A stretch of 27,535 nt of DNA from Ophiosphaerella korrae (GCA_028456385.1 JALNQF010000478.1:1-27535), one strand, 5' to 3'. Positions 1-10,637 are shown, counted from the stretch's first letter. A program made the numbers and translations. The notes: generated by a model from the letters alone, not told the origin.

Positions 1-447
1 TAGTAAATTTAGGTATACTTACTAGTAGAGAAGCTAGTTTAGTATATCTCTAATATACTAGCTAAACTAGTTTAGAATACATATAAAATATAATCTAGTT
101 ATTACTATAAAAAGTAAAATCTTATTTTTTATATTATAAGTAGAGATAGAAGAAATAGATAGAAAGAAGTAAAGTATAGTAAATAGAGTTTTTAAGTAAA
201 GAAAATTTTTCTATACTAGAATATATTTAGAATATCTTTAAGTTATATTCTAAGCCTCTTTATATTATAATTTTCTCTTACTTAAATATAAGCTTTTCTT
301 TTTCTAAGTTAAACTTCTCTCTTTCTAACTTAAGTTTTAACTTCTAGATCTCTAACTATTTTTATTTAAATAAGAGTAATTAGCTTAAAAGTAACTAGCT
401 TAAGAGAATAGCTTGTCTTAAGAGAGTTTACGTACTTATTAGGCTAG

Positions 448-466
448 AACGTATTAGTAATACGTT
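448..466. repeat. Perfect inverted repeat, 9-bp arms
   Basis: AACGTATTA at 448-456 and TAATACGTT at 458-466 are exact reverse complements separated by one base. The two CpG sites stand out in this AT-rich flank. No function can be assigned; it could be part of a decayed small transposon end. Confidence 0.6.
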
Positions 467-490
467 TTAAATATATTATAATATTTATAT

Positions 491-525
491 TAGTATAGTA
501 GTTACTATTAATAGTAACTATACTA
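491..525. repeat. Imperfect inverted repeat
   Basis: TAGTATAGTAGTTACTAT (from 491) pairs with ATAGTAACTATACTA (511-525), apart from an extra TA in the left arm. It lies 25 bp after the 448-466 palindrome. In sequence this rich in TA such structures can arise by chance. Confidence 0.4.
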
Positions 526-964
526 GAAAGCTTAGTAGTAATAATTATAGTTAAGTTTATAACTAAATATTTTATAACTTTAAAGCTATCTACTTATTAT
601 ACTATAGTAGCTCTATAGAGCTTATAGAATTATCTTTATTATCTAAGATAATATAAGCGTTTTTAAAGTTATTCTATTTATATTCTAAAGTAATTTTAGT
701 ATATATATTATTTTAGTAATAATAATATTCTATTCTTCTTTATTATATTATACCTCTACTCTACTATACTAAATAAACCTAAAAAAGTAACTAAGTATTT
801 AATAATATTAAATATATAAGTAGAATAGTATATACTACTTAAAAGCTTTTACTTTTATCTTTTACTTTATATAGCTATAGCTTACTATAGCCTATAGTAT
901 AATATTCTCTTATATCTTCTATTAAAAGAGTATTAAGTACTTAGATATAAAGTAGTATAATAGG

Positions 965-969
965 TATAG
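965..969. repeat. Target site duplication of element 2 (left)
   Basis: TATAG directly abuts the left LTR (starts 970) and is repeated exactly at 14969-14973 just after the right LTR. A 5-bp duplication is usual for Ty3/gypsy integration and fixes the outer ends of element 2 despite the 7-kb insertion within it. Confidence 0.93.
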
Positions 970-1360
970 TGTAATAGGCTTCCTATTGTCGACTATAGGT
1001 GCCTATCTTATAAAGGTTAGTAGATTAAGAAGTAATAGTAAAAGGCTTGTATAGTAATCTATAATAACTAAATAATAATAGAAGATATTCTACAACTATC
1101 TTGTATTAGCGTTCTATAGTTAAAGGATTAAATTACTAATACTATCCTAATAATATATATTACTACTAACTATATACTTATATTTCTTAGCTAGCTTTGT
1201 ACTTTATATTTACTAAGATCGCGAATTATAAATCTATTACGTATCTCTATTATAGTTAGCTTCTTAATTAAGTTTATTACCCTATAGATTATATATACTA
1301 TTATTATCTAGGGTAGAGCTAATTAGCTTAAGTTAGCTTTCTCTTGTTACAACTATAACA
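970..1360 (-). repeat. 3' LTR of element 2 (391 bp)
   Basis: On the plus strand it runs from TGTAATAGG to ACTATAACA, so the element-sense LTR begins TGTTATAG and ends CCTATTACA, the TG...CA form of LTRs. It belongs to the second LTR type of this window, shared with 14524-14968, 15411-15904 and 24330-24823. It holds one copy (1187-1240) of a 54-bp unit that its partner LTR has twice; the length difference of exactly 54 bp follows from this. Confidence 0.93.
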
Positions 1361-1374
1361 CTATTCCTCTCTTT
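1361..1374 (-). promoter_or_regulatory. Polypurine tract of element 2
   Basis: Element-sense AAAGAGAGGAATAG directly next to the 3' LTR. This is the plus-strand DNA primer site of an LTR retrotransposon. Element 1 (10971-10984) and element 3 (15905-15918) have matching tracts in the same position. On the opposite strand the tract also forms the first codons of the antisense gene frame. Confidence 0.8.
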
Positions 1375-1658
1375 AGGTAAGTTCTTGTTTTCCTATCCTA
1401 GGCCTAAGGTTATTAGTCTAGTTTCTTCGTTTATTTCTAGTTCCTTATTATTTTCTATATCTTCTTATTCTAATCGCAATAAACTCTTTCTTATTACTTG
1501 CGTTACTTGTAATAGAGTTAAAATATTTCTTTACGCCTATTATACTTAGTTAAAGCTTACTTATCTTATATCTTTAAAGGATAGTAAGTATTATAACAAG
1601 TATATTCTTACTAATATTTAGTATAAATATACTCTTTCTAGCGTTTCTCTTATAGAGT

Positions 1659-1704
1659 ATAAGTGTTTAATTTCTATATAGTCTCTTCTTACTAAATTAT
1701 ATAA
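1659..1704 (+). other. Degenerate 46-nt intron of the antisense gene
   Basis: Donor reads ATAAGT where element 3 has GTAAGT; the branch-like TTACTAAA precedes an acceptor TATAA where element 3 has TATAG. Both changes are G-to-A after T, the RIP type. Excision moves the frame by +1, joining the Cys-rich and helical frames. Confidence 0.65.
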
Positions 1705-1971
1705 GGCGAGCTATTAACTAGGCTTAAGAGATACTATTATTATAGCTTATAGAGGCTAAGGCTAAGTATAAGCTAACTCTTTATAAGCTAGTAGATCTTT
1801 ATTCTTATATTAAGCGTCTTTATAAGATAAAGGCTAAGATAGACTTTAAAGATACTATAGAGGCTACTCTAGCTCCTATTGTATTAGATGTTCCTAGCGT
1901 CTCTCTATTTACTATTAGTAGTACTAGTTTTCTTAGTTTACTACTAGGCGTTCTAGAGGATTTTAATTTTA

Positions 1972-4388
1972 GAACTCTTTTAGTTTCTTAGGGTAGTTAA
2001 GATTATTCTCTAGTTTCTATATTTTTTCCTATAGTTGTACTTTTTTATTCGTACCTATCTATTCTACTAAGTAGTAGTTTCTTCTATTATAGAACTAGTA
2101 CTATAAGATTTCTTTAACTTCTTATTCTTCCTATTCTCTATATATATCTACTTTATACACTAGTAGTTCTATATTCTATAGTACTATCTTTAGTAGTACT
2201 ACGTAGAAGGTTAAGTAGATTTTTATTTTACTTAGTAGCTTTAGTTTAAATATAACTAGCGTAACTTTTTTCTTAATTTTATATAGTCCTATTTTAACGT
2301 AATCTAATTTTAGGCTTAGTTATTTACTTTTAATATTCTTTTGTACTAACTATACTTTTTCTCTCTCTCTAAATTAGAGTTCTTCTTAATATTTTCTATT
2401 ATAGTATTTTACTATTTAATTATATAGGAATTCTACGTCCTATCTTAGTTAATTGTGTATGTCTCTAAGACTATTAGTAAAGTTTTCTCCTCTTAGAGAC
2501 TAAAATACTTCTTATCTTAGTATTTAATATACACTAGGGTTAAATCTATAGTTTATAAAAAAAAGGAATACTCTTATTACTATATTCTTTATACTGTTAT
2601 ATACTAATTATACTATAAGTAGTAGTTATACCTAATTGTTCTAGTTATAGCTAAAGTAGTATCTTAAGTATTATTCTACTATTTAATTTATTTGTTCTAA
2701 TTATCTAACTATCTATAAGTAGTATACTATAGACGTTACGTATTTAACTCCTAGCTATGCTATTATTATTCTCTATAGTTTTAATATAAATCTTATATCT
2801 CTATCTAAGATTATCTTGTCTAGTAGTCTATATTAACTAATTATAGTTCCTAGAACCTAGTATATAGTAACCTCTATCCTACTTTTCTCTTTATATAGTC
2901 TAAAGTATAAGTACTTTATAAGTTTATCTACTATTATTAAGATTCTATTATATTTAACTCCTAATATAAGATCTTTAGACTTTAGTAATTTTATAATAAA
3001 GTCTATTATAATAACTCCCTATAGTTATTCTAGTACTTCTACTAGTTATAATATTCTATATAGTATATATCTACTATATTTATTTTAGTAATATTCTATG
3101 TAGTCTTGTAGTACCTCTATTACTAGCTATCTTACTTTTAGGATATAGTAATCTTATAGTAGTCTATCTAAGGTTTTATTAATTCCTTAGTATCTATATA
3201 CTAGTAATTTATAGAATTGTCGTATAAATTCTCTTTAAATCTTTTTTAGGATATATATCCTTCTATAGGCTTATATAAGTCTTTTTTAGATTTCTAGTTT
3301 CTCTATTTCTTTAGATACTTCTTACGTTGTTTTCTAAATCTATTTATCTAGCTTACTACTCTTTCTTTCTAGTGTTGTAGCTATTTTAGGTATATTTAGG
3401 ATTAAGTATCCTTTCTTATTCTTAACTAACACTATACTTATAGCGCTTACTTCTTCTTATAAATCTAGCTTTCTACTTAGGGCGTCTATAAATTAGTTAT
3501 CTTTACCCTTAGTATATATTATTTCTATATTAAATATTAATAGAAACTCCTACTTTCTTATATAGCGCTATAATAAATCTTTATTTATTATAAATCTTAT
3601 AAAATTCTTGTAATCTATATAGACCTTTGTCTTATATTTTACTCTTTATAAATATACTCTCTATTACTTAAATACTTTATAGATTACTAGTATTTCTTTG
3701 TTGTAAATTAAGTAGTTAAGCTCTACTAGCTTTATTTTCTTAGAGAAGTATTTAACTAGGTGTTCTTATTTAGTCGTTAGGTCTTCCTATATTAGTACTA
3801 TTTTATAGACTAAGTTAGATACGTCTATTTTTACTATTACTAGTAAGTCTAGGTTATATATTCTAATAACTAGGTTTTCTATAAACTTCTTTTTAATCTT
3901 ATTAAATACTTTATTATATTCCTTTATCTATTTAAATAGCGTATCTTTCTTTATAAGTCTTGTTATAGGTTCTATATCTTTAGACTATCTAATTATTAAC
4001 TTTCTATAAAAGTTTACTAGCCTATAAAATTATTATACTTCTTTTAAGTTCTTTAGTATTAGCTATTTATTAATTAACTTAATTTTTTCTAGATTAATCT
4101 TTATTTTTCCTAGTTCTATAATAAATCTAAGGAAATCTATTTCTTTTGTATAGAATTCGTATTTTCTTATTTTAAGAAACAACTTATTTTTTACTAGTTT
4201 CTTTAGTACCTTATATATATATATTATATATTTGTCTTCTATTTCTAAGAATATAAGGATATTGTCTAGGTATATAAATATAAATACGTCTAAGTATTCT
4301 CTTAGTACTATATTAATTCTTTCTTAGAAGGCTACTAGTGCGTTTATTAATCTAAAAGGTATAACTAAATATTTATATAGTTTATATT
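1972..4388 (-). pseudogene. Pol 3' part of element 2: RT C-terminal half, RNase H, integrase, chromodomain
   Basis: Continues the polyprotein frame broken by element 1. The RT active site is at 4272-4261 and reads Y-L-D-N, the second Asp of YLDD lost by G-to-A. Integrase keeps its catalytic residues: Asp 3003-3001, Asp 2805-2803 (in D-R-D) and Glu 2697-2695 (after T-x and before R-I-N). From RT Tyr to integrase Asp is 1269 nt, exactly as in element 1, so the frame holds here. A chromodomain lies at about 2121-1972; this domain targets chromoviruses to methylated histone H3 chromatin. Trp and Gln codons are widely replaced by TAG/TAA. The protein end overlaps the tail of the opposite-strand gene. 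Confidence 0.88.
4384..4388. repeat. Target site duplication of element 1 (left)
   Basis: ATATT immediately before the LTR start TGTTACAGG, repeated at 11443-11447 after the 3' LTR. In element 3 the uninterrupted site reads ATACT, so both copies share one RIP-type C-to-T change. Confidence 0.94.
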
Positions 4389-4846
4389 TGTTACAGGTAT
4401 AATAGAAGAAACTAAGATAGAACTAATTAATCCTAACTAGGGTGCTAACAAAGTATAGGACGAGCAGGGTAATAACCTTAATTAGGAGACTACACACAAT
4501 TAAGACACGTAGTAGTAATCTATAGTTACGTGTAAATAGATTAGTAGTAATCTATAATAACGCATAAATAGATTAAGGTAATCTATAGTTACGTATAAAT
4601 AGATTAGTAGTAATCTATAATATAGTACAAACAGATTACTACAAGTATATAGTTAACTAGATACGCATTGTTAGGATAGTATTAGTAATTTAATCCTTTA
4701 ACTAGGGAACGCTAATACAAGATAGTTGCAAAATATCTTCTATTGTTTATAGTTATTGTAGATTACTATACAAGCCTTTACTATTAACTCTTAATCTACT
4801 AATACCTTAAGGCTACTAGGAAGTTAACCCTAGAAAGTCCTTTATA
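4389..4846 (+). repeat. 5' LTR of element 1 (458 bp)
   Basis: Begins TGTTACAGGTATAATAG and ends CCTTTATA (CCTTTACA in the 3' copy). It defines LTR type 1 in the window, shared with 10985-11442 and, at lower RIP load, 22044-22471. Contains four about 32-bp tandem repeats at 4511-4637. Confidence 0.95.
4511..4637 (+). repeat. Four tandem ~32-bp repeats in the LTR
   Basis: Units at 4511-4542, 4543-4574, 4575-4605 and 4606-4637, each close to AGTAGTAATCTATA followed by a variable middle and AAATAGATT. The same array is in the 3' LTR at 11107-11233. Repeats in this part of an LTR could be promoter or enhancer units, which is inference. Confidence 0.8.
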
Positions 4847-4907
4847 CCTTACTAATTTAGTTATTAAGAGAAGCGAAGCGTAAGTAGCGCATAGTCTAGC
4901 TAATATA
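4847..4907 (+). promoter_or_regulatory. Element 1 leader, primer site unclear
   Basis: Sequence right after the LTR is CCTTACTAATTTAG, followed by a CpG-bearing stretch (AAGCGAAGCGTAAGTAGCGC) conserved after every gag-side LTR in the window. A tRNA primer site would normally begin TGG here; none does, even allowing for G-to-A changes. Self-priming as in Tf1-type elements is one explanation. Confidence 0.5.
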
Positions 4908-5930
4908 ATAGTAGAAAGTTTAACTAAAAAAGTAGTAAAAGTACCTATAAGTAGTTATAAGTTAGACAACACTATATAGAAAGTAGTTAGAGAATATATA
5001 AACAACCTAATCTCTAAGAAAGAAGATATAAAAATAGTAATTAATACCTTAGAAACCTAGAACAAGGAACTCTAAGAACACGTAAAACAAAACAAGGCTT
5101 AGATTAAAGCTATTATTAAAGGATAAAACTAAATAGAACTAATTACGTAACGACTAGAGATAAGTGCAACAAAGAAACTACTAAAGATACCTATCCTTAA
5201 GAAGTTTAATAGTATAAGGGAAAAACTAAGACCTTTTATAGTATTAGTACAACTCTAAATAGATATATAAGTACTACACTTTAATATAGAAGAAAAGAAA
5301 GTAATATATATTAGAATGTATCTCGAAGAAGATATAATAAGATAGTTTAAACCTTACTAGATAGATTATACAATACACGCTCTAATAACCTAGAAGGATA
5401 AAACTAGAGCTATCTTTAGAAGTTACAAGTACTTTACTAAATAAATAAGAGTAGTATTTAGAGATATAGATATTACCTAATAAGTAGAAGAAAAGCTTAA
5501 AAGACTTATATAACAAAAGAGTGTACTAGAGTATATATTATAGTTTAAATAACTGTTATAAAATATAGAGTTAAATAAATCTATATTAATATTATAATTT
5601 AAATAAAGATTAAACAAGAAAATCTAATATAAGATAATCTATATAGAAAAACTATAAACCTTAGAAGCTCTAAAGTAATAGGTAATACAAATTAACAATA
5701 ATCTTCTAGAATAGAAGAAGAATAAATATAGGGGTTACACCTAGAATTACAACAAGGGAGACCCTATAATCTTTAATACTAACAAGGATAGAAAGAAGAA
5801 AAAGAATAAAGACTTTACGTACTTTAACTATAGTAAACTAGGCTACTACGTAAAAGATTACTAATTAAAAAAGAAGAAGGATATAGTATATTATAAATAT
5901 AGGAAACTAGGATACTTTATAAAAGACTAC
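4908..5930 (+). pseudogene. Gag part of element 1 with two ruined CCHC knuckles
   Basis: Gag capsid-like region includes IRMYLEEDIIR at about 5312 and a Lys-rich stretch before the knuckles. Knuckle 1 (5820-5861) reads Y-F-N-Y-x4-Y-x4-Y and knuckle 2 (5889-5930) Y-Y-K-Y-x4-Y-x4-Y: the C-x2-C-x4-H-x4-C spacing is exact, but every Cys (TGT/TGC) and His (CAC) has become Tyr (TAT/TAC). These motifs normally bind element RNA for packaging. Confidence 0.88.
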
Positions 5931-7084
5931 AAGAGTAAAGACCTAAAGAAGGAAACTTAGTTAAAGATAACTAAGAAAAAGAAAGAAGTACTATAAGTAT
6001 AAGCTAAACCCTAAAAAAAGGTAGCTAAGAGTAAAGAAGTATAATATATAATACTCTATTAGACTTTTTATTATAATAACAACTACTATATATATCTTTC
6101 TAGTAAGTAGAGAGTAGCGTAGTTCCTATAAAAATATAGATATAGAGTAGCTATAATAAAGAAGAGAATAAAAGCTTAGCTAGAAGAAATAGCCTAAGTA
6201 ATAGACTTACTAATAGAAGACTTAGAAAGGGAAAAGCCCCTAGTACTATCGATCTAGGCTAAAAGACTAGTACTAGATAAAGAGACTACTACAGCTACCT
6301 CTAAAGGACTATAAGGAAGCAAGAAATAAGTTAGTATAAGAGAAATAAAGTACGCCTAGCTAATAATATATAGCTATAATAGCTATATAACTATAGATAT
6401 AGAGGAATAAAATAAAGAATAGAAGTTTATTTAGAAATACTTACTAGTTATAAGTATAGAGGAAGCGTATAAAGACTAGAAAGAACGCAACCCTAAAGAA
6501 ATAAAGTTTATACTATTTTAGGAATAGATAAAGTAATATATAGTTGTAGTAAGAAGAATACCTATATAAAAAGAATAGTAATACTTTGTAAGAAAGACGC
6601 GATAGATTAATAAAGCCTATACACTAAGAATACTAGTAGTATACTATATCCTAACAATAAATATACCTAGTAAAGATAAATACTAAGAAGATAATAATAA
6701 GATTATAAACCTAGAACACCTAGTACACTTTAAAGTATTATAGATATTATACCTAGACAAGAATTATATTATATATAGAAACTCTAAAGTAAATAATAGA
6801 GTATAGCCTATAAAAAGAAAAGGCTACAATTATATAAGAGTAATTCTAGTAAAAGATATCTAAAGATAGAAAATAATCCTAGAAGATAGATACGTAGTAG
6901 TAAGACCTAGATCTAAGTTAGCAAAGAAATACGTCTAAAGAGGACTATAGTACAAGTATATAAATAATAAATATCTAAAGTATAAAGAATACAAACTTAA
7001 AGTAAAGCTATAGCTTTAGAAAAATAGATAATTTGCAAAATTACCTAAGTAAGAAAAGCTAAAAGGTATAAGAGGCCTATATAT

Positions 7085-7400
7085 TATAAAAATAGGTATA
7101 TACTAAAGAAAGAAAGTACAACTAATAATTAATAGTAGAGCTACAAGAAACTTTATATTAAAGAAGTTTATAGAAGTATAAGGAATAGAATATATAATAA
7201 AGAAATATCCTTAACAATTAAGTATAATTAAAAGAAAGCTATTCTAAGAACCTATCTAGTTTAAAACAATACCTTTAACACTAAGGTTAGAAAGATTAGA
7301 AGTTAAGAATATAGTTATAGATATAACAACAATTAATAATAAATAAGATATAATATTAGGTATACTATAGTTATAGATAACTAACCTACATATTAATTAG
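7085..7400 (+). pseudogene. Aspartic protease of element 1
   Basis: Retropepsin motif D-S-G-A-T is seen as N-S-R-A-T at 7131-7145, followed by N-F-I. Asp GAT became AAT and Gly GGA became AGA, both TpG-to-TpA changes, so the catalytic Asp is lost. The enzyme would cut the Gag-Pol polyprotein in the particle. Confidence 0.85.
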
Positions 7401-7639
7401 AGAATAGGAAAAATTAGCTATAGTAGAATAGATATATTAAAAGCTAACATAAGTATATATAAAAGAGAATTCCCTAAAGAATATAAGAAATAAGAAAAAT
7501 AGCTTATAGAACTAGAAGATTATCTTCTAGAATATTAACTATAGGACTTAGCAATAGAACTAGAAGAAGGTAAAAACTTAGGATAGAGCCTAGTTTATTA
7601 AAAAATAGAAGAAGAATCTAAGATTAAATAAGTATTTAT

Positions 7640-8830
7640 TTAAAACGTAATAAAAAAGAGATAGATAAGTAAATCTAAATTCTTAGTAGTATATAGACTT
7701 CTATTTATAGATAAAAAGGGAATAGATAATAAGAGACCTTACATAGATTTTAGGAAAACTAACGTAATTATAAACAAGAACTAATATCTATTACTACAAA
7801 TAGATAGAATACAAGACAAACTACGAAGAACAAAGATCTTTACTAAGTTAGATATCTAGAATACCTACTATTAGATTAGAATTAAAGAAAGCAATAAATA
7901 GAAAATAGCGTTTAGAATATAGTATAGACTATATAAATACTTAGTTATACTATTTAGCTTAATAAACGTACTAGTAGTATTCTAAGAAAGGATTAATATA
8001 GTACTAAGAGAGTACTTAGATATATTTATATTTATATACTTAGACGATATCCTTATATTTTTAGAAATAGAGGAAGAACACGTATAACATATATATAAGG
8101 TACTAGAGAAACTAGTAGAAAATAAATTATTTCTTAAAATAAGAAAATGCGAGTTCTATATAAAGGAAACAGATTTCCTAGGGTTTATTATTAAACTAGG
8201 AAAGATTAAGATTAACCTAGAAAAGATTAAGTTAATTAATAAATAGCTAATACTAAGAAACCTAAAAGAGGTATAATAATTCTATAGACTAGCAAATTTT
8301 TACAAAAAATTAATAGTAGAATAGTCTAAAGATATAGAACTAATAACAAGACTTATAAAGAAAGATACACTATTTAAATAGATAAAAGAATACTAAGAAG
8401 TATTTAATAAGATTAAGAAGAAGTTTATAGAAAACCTAGTTATTAGAATATATAACCTAGACCTACTAGTAATAGTAAAAACAGATACATCTAACTTAGT
8501 CTATAGAATAGTACTAATATAAGAAGACCTAGAGACTAAAAAGAAGTACTTAGTTAAATACTTCTCTAAGAAGATAAAAATAGTAGAACTTAACTACTTA
8601 ATCTATAATAAAGAAATACTAGTAATCTATAAAGTATTTAAATAATAGAGAGTATACTTATAAAGAGTAAAGTATTAGATAAAAGTTTATATAGACTATA
8701 AGAATTTTATAAGATTTATAATAAATAAGGAACTATTATAGTACTATATAAGATAGTAGGAATTCCTATTAACCTTTAATATAGAAATTATATATATAAA
8801 AGAGAAAGATAATTAGCTTATAGACGCCTT
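7640..8830 (+). pseudogene. Reverse transcriptase and RNase H of element 1
   Basis: RT signatures in order: YIDFRKTN (about 7740), FTKLDI with the first catalytic Asp at 7851, and YLDDILIF at 8037-8060 with both catalytic Asp intact. RNase H follows, with TDTSN at about 8481 (first catalytic Asp 8484). Numerous TAG/TAA codons interrupt it. Elements 2 and 3 have YLDN, so this RT core is the least damaged of the three. Confidence 0.9.
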
Positions 8831-9059
8831 TAGTAAAAGACTAGACTTACAAGAGGAAGTAAACGCTACTAGTATAGTTCTAATTAAGAATAAAGAAGGA
8901 TACTTAGTCCTAAATATACCTAAGATAGCCGCAACACTTAAAAGAACGAGTAGCGAGCTAGATAAATAGATTTAGAGAATAACGTAAGAAGTATTTAAAG
9001 AAATAGAGAAACTAGAAATCTAAGGAGGATTTGTATAGGCCTATAGAAGAATATATATT

Positions 9060-9760
9060 CTAAGAAAGATTTAGAGAGAATTTATACGATAATTCTATAA
9101 ATTACTAGTATATAGTTACTAAGGAATTAAAAAAACATTAGATAGACTACTATAAGACTATTATATTCTAAAAGCAAAACAATTAGTAATAGAAGTACTA
9201 CGAGACTATATAGAATATTAGAGGAATAAATATAGTAGATATATACTATATAGAATGTTATAACTAGTAGAAATACTAGAATAACTATAAAGAGTTATTA
9301 CAATAGACTTTATTACAAAATTACTAAAGTCTAAAAACTTAATATTAGAGGTTAAGTATAATAAAATCTTAATAATAGTAGATAAACTTACGAAATACTT
9401 TAGACTATACAAAGAGAAAAGTAGGATAGAAGTTACTATATATTAGGTTCTAAGAACTATAATTAGTTAATATAAACTACTAGATAAAATTATTATAGAT
9501 AGAGATATACAATTTATATTAAAACTATAGGGAACAATAATAGCGCAATTAGGAATATAATACGTAATATCTATAGTATATTATCTATAAATAGATAGAT
9601 AGTTAGAACGAATAAATTAGATAGTAGAGTAATACTTAAGATACTACCTTAACTACAACTAGAATAATTAGGTATAGCTATTACCTATAGTACAATTAGT
9701 ATACAATAGCGCAAAAAATACAATAATAAGAGTATTACTTTTATTTACAAACTATAGATT
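9060..9760 (+). pseudogene. Integrase of element 1
   Basis: The HHCC zinc domain has both Cys as Tyr (9207-9209 and 9216-9218) and the second His as Tyr in the V-Y-S-Y-x-G stretch. The catalytic triad is intact: Asp 9306-9308 (TIDFITKL), Asp 9498-9500 (I-D-R-D), Glu 9606-9608 (L-E-R-I-N). Spacings of 192 and 108 nt fit the family. Several stops lie between. Confidence 0.9.
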
Positions 9761-10181
9761 TGAACCTAATATATACTAAACACTAAGAAATTAGATATCT
9801 TAGTCTCTAAGAGGAGAAAACTTCGCTAATAGACTTAAGGACATATAGGATTAACTAAGATAAGATATAGAATTCTTATAGGATTAAATAGTAAAGTACT
9901 ATAACAAAAAGTATAAAGAAGGACTATAATTTAAAGAGGGAGAAAAAGTATAGTTAGTACGAAAAAATATTAAGAGTAAACAACTAAGTTTAAAATTAGA
10001 CTACGTTAAGATAAGACTATATAAAGTAGAGAAAGAAGTTATACTAGTTATATTTAAACTAAAGCTACTAAACAAGATAAGGATATACCTAATATTCTAC
10101 GTAGCTCTACTAAAACAAGTACTATAAGAAGTAGAACTACTAGTGTATAAAGTAGATACGTATAGAGAATAAAAAGAATAA

Positions 10182-10331
10182 GAAGTTAAAGAAATCTTAT
10201 AGTACTAGTTCTATAATAGAAGAAACTACTATATAGTAGAATAGATAGGTATAGATAAGAAAGAGTAACTATAGGAAAAAATATAGGAACTAGAAGATAA
10301 TCTTAATTACTCTAAGAAACTAGAAGAGTTC
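10182..10331 (+). pseudogene. Chromodomain of element 1
   Basis: The C-terminus reads E-V-K-E-I-L, then F-Y-N-R-R-N-Y-Y-I-V-E with TAG for Trp at 10242, then TAG for Trp at 10272 before the E, ending E-L-E-D-N-L-N-Y. Aromatic cage residues of chromodomains bind methyl-lysine of histone H3; here they would steer integration to heterochromatin, consistent with the nested layout. Confidence 0.85.
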
Positions 10332-10637
10332 TAAAGTTAAAACCCTCTAGAGCGCCTTGCGGCGAACTAAGAAAATTAGCGCTACTACTACTAGATAGAG
10401 AGGCGTTAGGAACGCCTAATATAATAGGAATAGCCTCTACTATAGCTTCGAAATTAAGCTTAGACTTAACAAGAGTAGCCTACGTAATAGACTTCTTATT
10501 ATTTAAGGCCTTTGTCTTATAAAGATAAACTAGACAAGCGTAATTTTTTACTTATATACTTAGAATACGATTATATTCTTTTTTAGCTTTAGCGATCTAT
10601 CTAGATAGTTTATCTTAAGTATAGTTAATAGCTCTCC

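Larger units (their letters stand above)
1..964. other. AT-rich flank, no gene seen
   Basis: No coding frame of useful length on either strand and no recognisable retrotransposon domain. The composition matches the RIP-altered elements beside it, so it may be older, unrecognisable transposon sequence. The only structure I could define is two inverted repeats at 448-466 and 491-525. Confidence 0.6.
1361..2000 (+). pseudogene. Antisense Cys-rich/helical gene relic, element 2 copy
   Basis: Frame opposite to gag-pol. Exon 1 (1361-1658) contains RPKVISLVSS, then a Cys-rich part (ITCVTCNRVK at about 1493, DSKYYNKY further on, where Tyr probably replaces Cys). A 46-nt intron (1659-1704) follows. 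Exon 2 (1705-2000) carries RAIN, a Lys-rich helical stretch (AKAKYKLTLYKLVDLY) and a tail ending LEDFNF. The joined codon at the intron gives E-W-R-A-I-N, as in the other two copies. In-frame stops are all TAG or TAA, as expected when RIP hits CAG/CAA. Compared with element 3 this copy lacks 45 nt (15 codons), leaving the frame intact. The frame is open to the LTR edge and no ATG is left, so the start is unknown; TAA at 1998 ends it in all copies. Function unknown. The layout suggests a small zinc-binding, coiled-coil protein, which is inference. Confidence 0.72.
4908..10331 (+). pseudogene. Gag-pol polyprotein of element 1 (about 1800 codons, RIP-inactivated)
   Basis: One frame from the likely start at 4908 (ATA, formerly ATG; aligned codons in the other copies are also ATA, in a context like ACA-ATA-GTA) to the end of the chromodomain. 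Order: Gag, two CCHC knuckles (5820-5930), a spacer of about 1.1 kb, retropepsin (about 7085-7400), RT (about 7640-8250), RNase H (about 8450-8830), integrase (about 9060-9750) and chromodomain (10182-10331). Gag and pol as a single frame is common in fungal chromoviruses. Dozens of TAG/TAA stops interrupt it; almost none are TGA, as expected from CAG, CAA and TGG under RIP. The true stop may be TAA at 10332 or 10368. Confidence 0.92.

Noticed and set aside
2572..2578. A-rich run in element 2 as a poly(A) tail of a LINE
   Set aside because: It lies within the integrase coding region of element 2 and aligns with integrase sequence in the other copies.
9218..9412. 64-codon open frame on the minus strand
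   Set aside because: It lies antisense to the integrase of element 1, around the first catalytic Asp. Its Ile/Leu/Tyr/Ser-rich make-up is what reverse-complemented AT-rich RIP sequence gives. It is not conserved as a frame in the other copies as far as I could see, and lacks neighbours or signals.
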